From assembly GCF_000220395.1 (NCBI RefSeq), contig NW_004086166.1, positions 1 to 64,000 on the forward strand: DNA of 64,000 bases, in the 5' to 3' direction. Position numbers and translations under genes: made by a program. A model generated the notes under the pieces. That model was not told where the DNA came from, did no database searches, and was given only the letters and a program-made list of their open reading frames with translations. The DNA is from Ichthyophthirius multifiliis. Taxonomy: Eukaryota > Ciliophora > Oligohymenophorea > Hymenostomatida. The first letter of the stretch is position 1. Every line of letters begins with the position of its first letter. Below, piece by piece: positions 12,731-24,236 of this stretch.

Positions 12731-15000
12731 ATGAATATTAATAGAAAGCAAAATATTGATGTTTTATTTAATAATAATTCTTAAGTTTCAAGGTTCATAT
12801 AAAAAAATAAAATAAGAAATATATAAATGCCAATATATTTAAAAAAATAGTTAACATCGTCCATTAACAAGTAATTGTGGAGTTATTTGCTCAAAAATAT
12901 AAAAAAATGGTATCGAAAATACATCAAATACAAATCAATTATAAAATATAAACAATAATTCTTTAATTTAAAAAAATACATCTAAAAATAATTATTATAA
13001 ATTACCAGAAATAAATAACAGTGGAAAAAAAGAAAAATAAAATAATTAAGAATAAAGTAAATAAAATTATTACAAATATAACAATAATAATAATATTAAA
13101 AATTTAATATATTTTATTAAAAAAATAAAAAAAAATAGACATATTTAGTTAAAATACAAACATTGGATTATCGAATTCCTAAAAAAATTATTCGAACTTA
13201 GATTTACAAGAAATATTAAAAACTGAAAAAGATGAAAGATTTCGATACTTATTAAAACATGGTTCATTAAAACGTATATAAGCAAATGGAAATATAATAT
13301 TTTGCGAACTTCCTTAAATACAAGGAGTTTGGGTATGTTATAGACGCCCATGTGAAAGAGATATTAATTTAGAGAAACTAAATTTAGATTAATTAGAATT
13401 AAACCATATACCTTTATTAGAAGGAGAAGAAAAATTAAAAATATTAACTTATTAACGTAATAAATTAGGAAAAATTGAGAATTTAGTAAGTTTACCGAAT
13501 TTACTTTATTTAGATTTATATGATAATCAAATAAAAGAGATTAATAATTTAGATAATTTATAATAATTAAGAGTACTTTTGTTACCTAAAAATTAAATAA
13601 ATTAAATTTGTTAATTAGATATTTTGAATAGATTAGAAGTTTTAGATTTACATTCGAATAAGATTTTAAAAATAGAAGGTCTAAAATAACTAGTGAATTT
13701 AAAAATATTAAATTTAGCGAATAATCTAATTACTAAATTAGAAAATTTAGATTCTTTAACTAATTTAGTTGAATTGAATATGAAAATAAATTAAATTAAT
13801 AAAATCGAAAATACTTAGAATTTAAATAAATTAGAAAAGTTATTTTTATAAAATAATATGATTGAAAATATTGAAAATGTAAAAAATTTAAAATATAATT
13901 AATATTTGTCAGAATTAAATTTTGATGGAAATCCTTTCTTTAAAAATTTAAATTTAATTTCCTATTAAAAAATTATAATTTAAAATATTCCTAATATTAA
14001 GGTCTTAGATAATAAATAAGTAGAAAATATTAGAAAAGAATTTGAAAAATAAACAGCAGATTTAATCTAATTAGAAGATAAAAAAAATAACAAAAATATA
14101 AATCAATAATAATAATAATAGAATATAAAAAAAGAAGAAGAAATATCAAAAAAATAATAATAATAATAAGTAGAAGAAGAAGTTGAAGAGGATGTGAACC
14201 CAGAGTAAGTCTTAAAAATTATTAGTGAATAATGGTAAACAGAAGTACATAGAATTAAACTTTTAGATAAACAAAATGCCAAAAAAAAGGAATATTTTCA
14301 AAATATACTTGTAGAAGGTGGTCATGCTGAAATAGAAGATGATATATATTTATTTATTTATGGAAATGCATATGAAATAGTACTAAGTAATTAATAATTT
14401 CATGAGTTGATTGAGAAAGTTTAATTTTAATATATTTTATTTGATTTTATAATTGAAAATTAAACCCTTAATATATTAAAAAACTTTAAAAAATTAAAAG
14501 AAATAATCCTAAAAGATAATCATATTATTAGCCTTTTATAATTAGCTAAATTGGAGGTCCTTTCTTCTTTAAAAAGCATATAAATATTAAATAATCCTTT
14601 ATAAAAATGTAGCTTTTTGAGAGAATTTTTAATATATAGATTCCCTCTTATATAAAAAATAAATAATGTAGACATAAGAGAATTAGACAAATAAAAAGCA
14701 AAAAATATATTCTAGAATTTCGATAAAATTTTATAATTGCCAGAAAAATTCTATAATTTTGAAAATATAAGAAAATTCAAATTCGAAAATAATAGATAAA
14801 TAGAATTTGTTAAAGATAAGTCTTATATAAAATTATTTAATAATGTACTTAATGATACTGCAGGAGAATTTATTGATGGTATTATAAAATCTGTATATGC
14901 TGAAAAAGATATAGAATAAAAATATAATTAGAACTTTGATATATATATTATGTCAATGATTAATGATAATTAAAAATAAATAGATACAAAATTAATTTGA
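12731..15000 (+). CDS. LRRC49: LRRC49-like tubulin polyglutamylase complex subunit
   Basis: Leucine-rich-repeat protein matching LRRC49 (CSTPP2), part of the complex that polyglutamylates ciliary and centriolar tubulin. After an N/Q-rich head come the family blocks GVWVCYRRPCERD, PLLEGEEKLKIL and LVSLPNLLYLDLYDNQI, then about seven LRRs (LEVLDLHSNKI, LKILNLANNLI, LVELNMKINQI). A K/Q/E-rich linker and a C-terminal region with a second short LRR-like patch follow. Intron 13057-13138; stop TGA 14998-15000. The frame jumps once in the A7 run 12841-12847. Removing one A joins the start at 12731 to the body and gives 728 residues, about the size of the human protein (686). An alternative in-frame ATG at 12759 would avoid the jump but gives a less natural N-terminus. 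Confidence 0.82.
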
Positions 15001-15025
15001 AAATAGATTATAATCTATAAATTAA

Positions 15026-15066
<41 letters not shown>

Positions 15067-15426
15067 TTATATATTTAATTTAATTTTTTTAATTAACTTT
15101 TTATTTTTAATTATAAAAATATTTGAATAATTTTATATATTTCTTTTTTTTTTAAAAAAAATAAACTTTATAATTATAAAACAAAAGGAAACTTAATTTA
15201 TGTTTATGTATTTTACATTTTTATATTTTTTTTATATATGCTTTTTTCCTTCTAATTTAAAATTATAATTATTTTTTATTCAATTATTTATATTATAATT
15301 TTTTATATTTTTATTTTTTAATAAAATAAATTTTATATATATAAATAATTAACAAGATATATTTATAATAAAAAAAAAAAATAAAAAATAAAAAAATTAA
15401 AAAAAGGTATAAAATAAAATAACACA
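15001..15426. other. Intergenic, AT-rich with TA tract
   Basis: About 430 bp spacer containing a (TA)n tract near 15028-15062. No coding frame or RNA seen. Confidence 0.55.
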
Positions 15427-16662
15427 ATGAAATTAATTTCTTAATTATTCAGTCAAAAATTTGTAAAATGCCAAGAATAACTTTCAGGAATAGACAACCC
15501 TGAAAATTTCGCTCATTTAGACGGTCAATATAGGGTTGAGGATGAAGAATCGACAGAATAACTTGGACTTGACCCTAGAGTAAATTCTAGAAAACCTCCC
15601 CAATTCTAAAGTCTTTTAAACAATGTAAGAGCAATAACTAAAAAAGTAGAACATATTAAAGGCTTTAAATTTGAATATGCAAGCGCACTCTCATAAAATT
15701 TCCATTTTGCTTTAATTTGGAATATCCCATATTCTTCTGCCGGAGATTAAGCCTAAGAACCAAAAGGAAATCCTATGATGGCAATGTAAAAACCTCCTGC
15801 AACTTCTAATTGTTGTTTATAAGTTTAATATGTAGGTGGTGAATATATTGATTTATAGTAAATTTTATTTATATTATAATATATATTTAATAAATTTTTA
15901 TTATTATTTATCTTTTAAAAAAAGATAAGGAAAACCCAAATTTATATTAACTGGGAGAATGGATTCAGATGGAAAATTAGATGCTGCTATAATAAAATAA
16001 TTAAGTAAAAATTGGAATTTTACTTTCGCTTCTAATTTCCCTTTTGGTTCTGATACTAGTGTTTCTTAAGTTAATGTAGATTTAAATTATGAAGGTAAAA
16101 ATATATATATATATATATATATTTAATATTTTAATTAAATAAAAAAAAGATAATAATAGTATTACTAGTTTTAAATATACAACCGGTGCTTTAGGATTTG
16201 GACATATGTAAACTATAGGAAATAGACTTTTTGCTGGTTTCGAAACACTTTTTGGTTTATAATAAAGTACTATTTTTATGAGTTATGGTGCCAAATATGT
16301 GCATAAAAGTCATAGTATTATTGCCTAACATGTTGCTGGTTAAGGTTAGAGTATTTTGGGTTATTAATTTGCAGTTAAAAGAGGTACTTTTATTGTTAGT
16401 GAGCTTTGCTATAATACAAGAGAAAACTTTACTGAAACTATCTTAGTATTTTTTATTTTTATTTTAAATAAAAAATATATAGGGATTTAGATAAAGATTT
16501 AGTACTTCTGAAATTAAAGCTACTTTAAGCTCTAAAGGTAAAATTTCTACTGCAATGCATTTCCATGGTATGGCTTATGCTTTAAAATTATGTGCTGTAG
16601 CTGATTATTTCAAAGAATCTTACAAATTTGGTTATGGAATATAACTTGGATAAGTATAATGA
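15427..16662 (+). CDS. TOMM40: Mitochondrial import receptor Tom40
   Basis: Beta-barrel channel of the outer-membrane TOM complex through which nuclear-encoded proteins enter mitochondria. The spliced product is 358 residues, standard for Tom40, with no hydrophobic helix and no presequence, as expected of a porin-3 family barrel. Recognisable parts are the start of the barrel at KGFKFEYASALS, the central strands LTGRMDSDG and VNVDLNYEG, ALGFGHMQTIGNRLFAGFE, and the last strand KFGYGIQLG, which fits the beta-signal used by the SAM complex. Introns are at 15858-15924, 16095-16149 and 16446-16482. The start at 15427 is the first ATG after a run of A/T, and the stop is TGA 16660-16662. VDAC is the other porin-3 member, but the C-terminal layout (LKLCAVADYFKESYKFGYG) fits Tom40 better. 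Confidence 0.82.
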
Positions 16663-18180
16663 TTTCTATATTTTTTAGCTCTTTTTCTTTTCCTTTTTTA
16701 TTTTTTTTTTATTATAAATTATTTATATTGAAAGATGAGCAATTTTTTATCATTTGTTTTTTATTTATTATTATTTTTTTGATGTAAAAGTTTAATAAAC
16801 TTAATTTTTTAAATATTTATTTTATAAAAAATTATAAAATCATTGTTTTTCTTAAGTTCATATTATATTTGTTTTTTTTTTTATTTATTTTATTTTTATT
16901 AAAAAAAAAAAAAAATTAAAAATTATATCCTTTTATTTTTTAAATGAATTTTAATATTTTTGATATATAAAATATTATGAAAAAAAAAAAAAAAAAAAAG
17001 ATAGAATATTCTTAATAATGATAAGAAAAAAAAAAAAAAAATTTAAATATAATTTATATTTATTTATTAATTTTATATATAAATATATTTATATTTTATA
17101 TTTTTGATGAAAAAATTAAATTAATTAAATTGATTTTTATTATTTAAATTAATTACGAGGGTTTTTTTCATTTTGAATTTAAAATATTAAAAATTAAAAC
17201 AAAAAAAACTAATAAAAAACAAAAAATATTTAAGCAATTTGAACTAAAACTTACCAAATTAATAAAATTATATATAAAAAACTGATTTGAAATATTTTTC
17301 ATAATAAAATTTAAATGATTAAAAATATTAAAATATATATAAAAATTAAAAATTTATTCAATTAAAATTAAACATTTTCTTAAAAAAAATGGAAATTCTC
17401 ATAACTTTTAAACATATCTTTTCCTTTTGTTTATTTTTTTTTTTAAAAAAATATTAATATTTAAAATATTTAAATATTACTTAAGCAACTTTGAAAAAAA
17501 AAAAATCATAACTTAAATAATACTCACAAAAAAATAATAGTGCAAATAAATAAATAAAAAAATTAATAAAAAAAAAAACTTGAAAAATTAATTAAAAAAA
17601 AAAAAAAGTTAACAAAAAAATTTTTTTTCAATAATGAATAAATTATATCAAAATTAAAAAATGCGATTTTAAAATGATGAAACTCATATTTATAATTTTT
17701 CTCCTTATATATATCCTTACTATAATTTAGATGAGAAAAAAAATATTTTGAATATAAGCACATACTCAATAAATTAAGACCAAAATTAAACACTAAACAT
17801 ATAAGATAAATGTTAAAATATTGAATAAACTTTTATTTTAGAAAATATAAACTAATTAATAAAGGAAAGATAATACTAAATATCATAAGAGGAAATTGAA
17901 ACTAAAAAATTATTTTTAACAAATGATAAACATATATAAGATCATGGCTATTAAATAATCTAGTTTTAAAATAAAAAATCAGTATAAAAAAAATTCATTA
18001 TTACTAATAATAATTATAATTTATAAATTTAATGATAATTATTTTAAAAATGAAAGTATAAAAATTAAATTAATAGAAAAATCTATTAGAAAAAGAATTA
18101 TTTTTTATAAATAATAATTTTAAAAATAAAAGTATAATAAAAAGTAAAAAGAACATACTAAAAATTATAAATAATATATA

Positions 18181-18221
<41 letters not shown>

Positions 18222-18295
18222 TTAATATTTAGTATAGTTTTTTTTAATTTTTTTTATTTTAGTAAATATAAAATGTCAAAAAAATTTTAACAAAA
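16663..18295. other. Intergenic, AT-rich, 1.6 kb
   Basis: Long spacer with several A-runs (near 16903-16916 and 16981-16999) and a TA tract near 18174-18213. Short standard-code frames such as 17563-17793 minus have only A/T-driven composition (F, I, N, K, Y). No conserved motif under either code. Confidence 0.5.
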
Positions 18296-19012
18296 ATGGA
18301 ATATTTAAGTAGATAATATGGAATAAAATAAGTTTTAATATTATGTTATAAATTAAATTTAAGTTAAGAAACTACTCATTTAGCAGTAGTAACATTATAT
18401 AGATTTTTAGACTAAATTAATTGTACTTTTTTAGATTTATTTTAAGTAACATAAATGGCTTGTGGATGCACTTTTATTGCTGCAAAATTTCAAGAAATAG
18501 TATATCCTAAACTGAATGAAATAGCTGATGTATTCTAAATAGAAAATTATAAACTTTTATTAAAATAAGAAGAGATTATTTTGAAAACTTTAAAGTATAA
18601 TATTTTAATACCAACTAGGTTTTTTTTCTTTGAAGCTTTTTTTTAATAAACATAATAATAAGATTAATTTGAAAAGGTTTTTTGTGAATACTTATTGGAA
18701 TTAAGTTTGATTAATATTGATTTTTTTTTAAAATGGTAACATAATAAAATTGCGGCTAGTGTAATTTTGTTATGTTAAAAATTTAAAAATGTATTTGGAT
18801 TTTAATTTTGGAATGATAATTTATAAATTCTTAGTGGATTTTAGTAAGATGATTTATTTGAGTGCGGATAGGAACTCTATGAGTTTTTAATTAATGCTTA
18901 AAAGAATAATTTTTGTCAAGATATTGTGGAAAAATATTCTAGTGATAAGTATTTTAAAATTTCTCTTTTTAATTATAATTTAGATAAGATTCATGATATT
19001 AGATAATTTTGA
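18296..19012 (+). CDS. Small single-box cyclin
   Basis: Intronless frame of 238 residues with a cyclin fold. The N-terminal cyclin box shows ETTHLAVVTLYRFLDQ, then QMACGCTFIAAKFQEI (the usual CLLAAKYEE helix) and ILKTLKYNILIPTRFFFFEAF. A second, more divergent box follows (NKIAASVILLCQKF). These match A/B-type cyclins, which bind and activate a cyclin-dependent kinase, but the protein lacks the long N-terminal region and has no obvious destruction box, so it may not be a classical mitotic cyclin. ATG 18296 is chosen because it opens directly into the first helix (MEYLSRQYGIKQV). An ATG at 18273 is in another frame, separated by an A7 run. Stop is TGA 19010-19012. The exact subfamily is not clear. 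Confidence 0.78.
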
Positions 19013-19888
19013 AATCCTTTTTTTCAAGTTTTAATAAATAAATAAAAAATATATTTGTAAATAATATGATTACTTTATTAAACTTTTTTCTTTTCTTTAA
19101 ACAATTTTTTTTATAAATATGTTTATGTTTTGTATTTTTACTTCTTCATTTTTACTAAAATAAAAAAATTAAATTTTTATTTTATAATATATGTTTCATT
19201 AGAAAATCATAATTTAAAAAAATATATATTTCATAAAAATTTATTTTATTGAATTGTATTTTTATTTTAAATACAAAATAATACTTATATCTCTAATTAG
19301 TTTTTTTTAAAAAAATAAGAAGTATATAATTAAAATTTAAAATAAAATATAATTTATCTATACGCCTTTATATTTAAATATAATATTATAATTGATAAAA
19401 TAAGAAACGAAATATTATCTAAATAAACATAATAATAATTTAGATAAATTTAATATAAAATTATAAATTAATTAAATGAATAATTATTATAATTTTATTT
19501 AGAGAATAATAATAATTTAATTTATGCCAAAATAAATATAAAATTTGTATTTTTAAAATAAATAGAGAAAATTAAATATTTTTTTAATTGAGAAAGATAA
19601 ATATTTTCTTAAATTTATTGAAAATAATAATAATTCTTATTTATTATTTTAGTAATAAAAAATTATATATTTTAATGTTTAATATTAATGAAACTTAAAA
19701 AACAAAAAAAACTATAACTATAATATTTATTAGTAATAATATTGAATATATTATTAATTTAATATAATTTTGTATTTTATATAAGAATATATATTCATTA
19801 AATAAATTAAAAAACAATTTTAATTAAATTTTTTTTTTTTGCTAAAAAATAAAAATATAAAAAAAAGCAAAAAAAAAAAAAAAAATTA
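19013..19888. other. Intergenic, AT-rich
   Basis: About 880 bp spacer, A/T runs only. No coding frame with a plausible residue mix. Confidence 0.55.
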
Positions 19889-21023
19889 ATGAATCCTATA
19901 AATGAAACAGCAAAGAAAATGCCATAAAAAATAGAAAACTAACAATTATAAACTTTACAAATATAAACTAAAGAAATTTAATCTTAACCACAAGACACAA
20001 TTTCATGTATAAAGTTTTTTAATTCAAAAAACTAATATAAATTATGTATTTCTACATGGGCAGGATAATTAAAAATTTACTCAGTAGATAAAATTAAAGG
20101 AATAGTTTACGAAAAAGGTTTTTAAGATGATCACCCAATATTAAATTTTTGTATAAGAATAGATTCCTAACTAATATATTTTTCTTCTGCAAATAATACT
20201 TTAAATACTTATTCTTTATAAAAGTCTTAAAAAACTATCATAGATTAATATTAACTACCTGCCTGTAATCTATAATGGTTAGAAGAATATAAAATATTAA
20301 TAAGCGTATTAATGGAAGGAGTAATAGTCCTATATTAAGGTCAAAATCATAAAGAAAAAAGTATTTTTAAATAAACGAACCCATAATAGTTTGTGATTTT
20401 AATTATCCATTATTAGGTATTTGTACTGTTTAAAATAATTTGATTTTAGTAAATATTTAGTAATTGATATTATTATTATAAATTAAGTTTTTTAGCTAGA
20501 AAATAGAATATAGTTGCCCTATTAAATCTATATGTATAAATAATAATAAATTTAATTTGGCTTTGGGTTTTATTGATGGTATTATTTAAGTTTATAAAAT
20601 TTGTAATTAAGGAAATGAATATTTGGTATAAAATTATAAGAAATTAAAAGGACATTTAAAAATCAAAAATAAAAAAAATGAAAATATATTTTTTTCTTTT
20701 CCTGTTAATGAAGTCTTATTTTTACCAAAAAATGATAACTTTTTGGTTAGTTTTGGGTCAGACGGAAAAATTGTAAAATAAAATAAAATAATATTGTTTT
20801 TATTTAGAAACAAATAAAAAATTAGTATTTTTGGGATATTGAATAAAAAAATATTATTAAAAAAATTTCTTTTACAAAAAAGGCTGTTTCTGCGGCCTCA
20901 TTTTCGTTAGATGGAAATATTTTAGCTTTCGGAATCGGTTACGATTGGAATTTTGGATTATAAGGTATAGGATTATATAGTCCTTCATTACATTCAGTTA
21001 TAATTTAAAATCTTTTTTCTTGA
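19889..21023 (+). CDS. RAE1/BUB3-type WD40 propeller
   Basis: A 366-residue seven-blade WD protein of the RAE1 (Gle2) / BUB3 family; RAE1 acts in mRNA export at the nuclear pore, BUB3 in the spindle checkpoint. It opens with DTISCIKFF and LCISTWAGQLKIYSV, the normal first blade, continues with DFNYPLLGICTVQNNL and SFGSDGKI, and ends with FWDIEQKNII, SFSLDGNILAFGIGYDWNFG. The GYDW near the end is typical of this family. Intron 20773-20807; stop TGA 21021-21023. One frame jump lies near the A6 run 20355-20360; one extra A, or an extra C in the CCC that follows, restores 366 codons. RAE1 seems slightly more likely than BUB3 from the C-terminus, but I would not assign one. Confidence 0.75.
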
Positions 21024-21218
21024 TTTTTTTTTTTTTTTTCATATTTTATATTATTATTGTCTTTATTTTTTTATATTTTAATATTCTTATAAATGAGAAC
21101 TTATTATTTTTATTTTTTAAATTTAAATAAAAAATCCGCATATAAAAATTACTTTAATTCATTGATTATTTATTTTTTTTATTCTTCGTTTTATGTTTAT
21201 AATATAATTGATAATATT

Positions 21219-22090
21219 TCATTTTTGAAAACCTAATTTTTTTTTAATTATATAGATGAAAATAAATATTTATTTTATATTACTTTATAATTTATTTAAA
21301 TAATAATATTTTTTTTTTTATATAATATCTAAAATATCTCCTGCCATAAGTATTTTGAGAGAATTATGAGTTTCAAAATGAACAAAAAATTTATTGAATT
21401 GATTTTTTCTTAAAATAAGAATACATTTAGTTTTAGATGAGTCTTCATTTAATTTAAATAAAAAAAATTATTTATAAGTTATTTTTAAATTTTCAATTTC
21501 TTTTAATAATTTTAAATTTATTTTTTGTAAATTTATATTCATTAAAACATCTTAAATTATTTTTTTTAAATATTGAACTTTGAAAATGCTTAATATAGAG
21601 TTTATTAAACGGAAATTTGTTTTTTTTACTCCATACTTTTTTATAAAAGATTTATAGATTTGCTTTATTTCTAAATATTTATATATTTTTAATATCCTTT
21701 GTCTGAAATAATTGAATTTAAACTAACTAAATTTACTAATTTATTATTTGTTTTATTTTCTAAAAGTCTATTATTGGTTAATTAATCATTGTTTTCATCT
21801 ATAGAATATTGGAAAAGAAGATTATTTTCTTTAGATTATATTGGGGTTGAATACATATTATTTTATCTATGAGTACTTTATTTTTCTGATATTTTTTAAC
21901 TTGAAAAATAAGAGGTTTCAAAAAAATTTATATTTGTACTTTTTTAGAAAAATAATTACGATTTAAAATATAAGTTTAAGTTTGGATAATCTTAAATATT
22001 TTAAAAAAATTCGCTATTTTATATTTTTATTTCATTTAATATTTTTTATTATAAAGACTATGTGTTATTATTAGTAATATCTAAGTTCAT
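21219..22090 (-). CDS. Unknown N-rich protein with conserved-looking C-terminus
   Basis: I do not recognise this gene. Read on the minus strand from ATG 22090, the frame starts MNLDITNNNTQSL and stays S/N/Q-rich for about 150 residues. The body continues in another frame (KYLEIKQIYKSFIKKYG, VQYLKKIIQDVLMNINL) and ends with a more varied, folded-looking part (CILILRKNQFNKFF, HFETHNSLKILMAGDIL). The switch falls around 21700-21740, where a GT..CAG of about 25 bp could be a very short intron, but the phase does not fit exactly, so a frame error is equally possible. The first TGA after the body is 21219-21221. No database family comes to mind. Confidence 0.45.
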
Positions 22091-23001
22091 TTTGTTTTTT
22101 GTTGTTTTTTTATATTAATTTATAAAAAATTATATATCTATTAAATGTATTTATTTTTATTTTAATAAATATTTATATAAAATAATTCAATTGAATATTT
22201 TTTTTTATGAAAAATTTAATTTTTAAAAATTTTTTATTAATAAATAAATATATAGTAAAAATAAATTTATTATTTAATTTTATTAATTTTTACATATATA
22301 CTTTTTAAAAAAAATATTTTATATTAAATATATTAATTATATTTATAAATAATTATATAATTAAATATAATTTCTTTTATAATATTTATATTTTATATAT
22401 AAATAATTAATATATTTTTTTATTTAATATATATTTAATTATATCTAATTTTTTTTTTTATTTATTATTAGAAATTATATATAATTCAATAAAATATAAA
22501 ATAATTATTAATTTAATACTTGAAATTCAATTAGATTAAATTATTTTAATCTAAATTTAAAAATTATTATTTATAAGAAAAATATATATATTAAAGTCAT
22601 AAATGCAAATTTATAAAAAAAAAAATTAGATTTAATAGTATTATTGATAATTGTATTATTTTAAACAATAAATGATAAATGATTTTAATATATATATTTA
22701 TAAAATACAACAAAAAAAATGTATAAAGATTAACATTTTACAAATACTATTTTTCATATGTAAATAAATAATTAATATATATAAAATCTTATTTATATCT
22801 TATAATTAAAAATATTATTAATATAAATATTTTATAGTAAATATTAAATAATAACAATAGAAACATTTTCAATAGAAATTAATATTTATATATTATATAT
22901 AAAAAATAAATTAATATTAATAATAAAATAAACATATTGTTAAATATAAATACATAAATACTAATATATCTTTAATTATAATAAATATTAAAAAAAAAAA
23001 G
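22091..23001. other. Intergenic, AT-rich
   Basis: About 910 bp between a minus-strand gene start and the peroxiredoxin start, so it should contain divergent promoters. Only A/T with many chance inverted repeats; nothing specific. Confidence 0.55.
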
Positions 23002-23727
23002 ATGAACAAATCAAACTTCTTTATATTTTTATCAATTTTACTGATCCAAATATAAACATCAACAATTGCTAAATACGAATACATCCCTCGTGTAACCTTA
23101 CCTCGTTAAAAAGCTCCATATTTTTCCGCGATGGCCGTAACCCCTGAAGGAAAATTTGAAGTAAGATCTTTAGATTAATACGAAGGTTAATATTTAATAA
23201 TAGTGTTTTATCCTTTTGATTTTACATATGTATGTCCTACAGAATTAGTTGCCTTTTCAGATGCAGTTGATTAATTTATGGCTATTGGTGCTAAAATAAT
23301 TGCGATTTCTACAGACTCTCATTTCACACATTTGGCTTGGACAAAAACTCCAAGAAATTAAGGTGGTGTAGGAAAGTTGAATATCCCCCTCTTGGCTGAT
23401 ATTTCGAAGAGAATTTCTAAAGCCTATGGGGTTTTGGTAGAAGATGAAATGGATGAATTATATGGAGCAGCACTTAGAGGTTTATTTATTATTGATGGAA
23501 AAAGAACTATAAGAACTGTATAAATTAATGACGCACCTGTGGGAAGAAGTGTAGAGGAAACTTTGAGACTTATTAAAGCCTTCTAACATACTGATAAGTT
23601 TGGAGATGTTTGTCCTGCTGGGTGGTAACCTGGGGATTCTACTATTGTACCGGATTAAAATTAAAAAGTTGAGTACTTTTAGAAAGTTGAAGAAAATAAA
23701 AATAAAAGTGCTAAAGGAGATTTGTGA
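23002..23727 (+). CDS. Secretory-pathway 2-Cys peroxiredoxin
   Basis: Intronless, intact, 241 residues. A hydrophobic signal peptide ([12 protein letters not shown], residues 6-17) sends it to the ER or outside, like mammalian PRDX4. The thioredoxin-fold body has the peroxidatic cysteine Cys78 in [14 protein letters not shown] and the resolving cysteine Cys204 in [12 protein letters not shown], so it is a typical dimeric 2-Cys enzyme that reduces H2O2 using thioredoxin. It also carries GGVG (a GGLG-type loop, 121-124) and a C-terminal YF (225-226). Together these mark the hyperoxidation-sensitive class found in eukaryotes. Codon use is visibly less A/T-biased than in neighbouring orphans, as for a strongly expressed gene. 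ATG 23002 follows an A-run; stop TGA 23725-23727. Confidence 0.93.
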
Positions 23728-24236
23728 AAAGGAATTTTTTCTTTAGGAATATATTTTAGTTAATATATTAATTATATTGATTTTTCAAAATTAAAAAAAT
23801 TATTTATAATATTAATCTAATACTTATTTTTTAAAAATATATATAATCAAATTTTTTATATTTTAAAATTTGATGGAAATTTATTATTATTAAAATATTT
23901 TTTGAAAATTCTCAAAATAAAATTTTTATTATTAATATAAAAAATTATAATAATAAAATTAATAAATAAATTTAATAATAATTGTTTAAACTATAATAAA
24001 ATTTGGGGAATGGTAACTATTATATTACTTTTAATTAATTTGTTTTTTAATAATTAAAAAAAAATATATGCATTTATAATTCTATTGAAGTCAATTTTTT
24101 TTTATTAAAAAATAAAAAAACAACTACAATAAAAAATATTAAAAAGCCTTATAAATATAAAATAATAATAATAAAAAATAAATAAAAGAAATACAAAAAA
24201 AATAAAAATAAATAAATAAATACCTTTTTAAAAAAA
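23728..24236. other. Intergenic, AT-rich
   Basis: About 510 bp spacer between two plus-strand genes. No gene or motif seen. Confidence 0.55.

Noticed and set aside
17563-17793. Minus-strand ORF of 76 residues in the 1.6-kb spacer
   Set aside because: Composition is F, Y, N, K, I as expected of chance frames in A/T-rich DNA; no motif and no continuation under the ciliate code that looks conserved.
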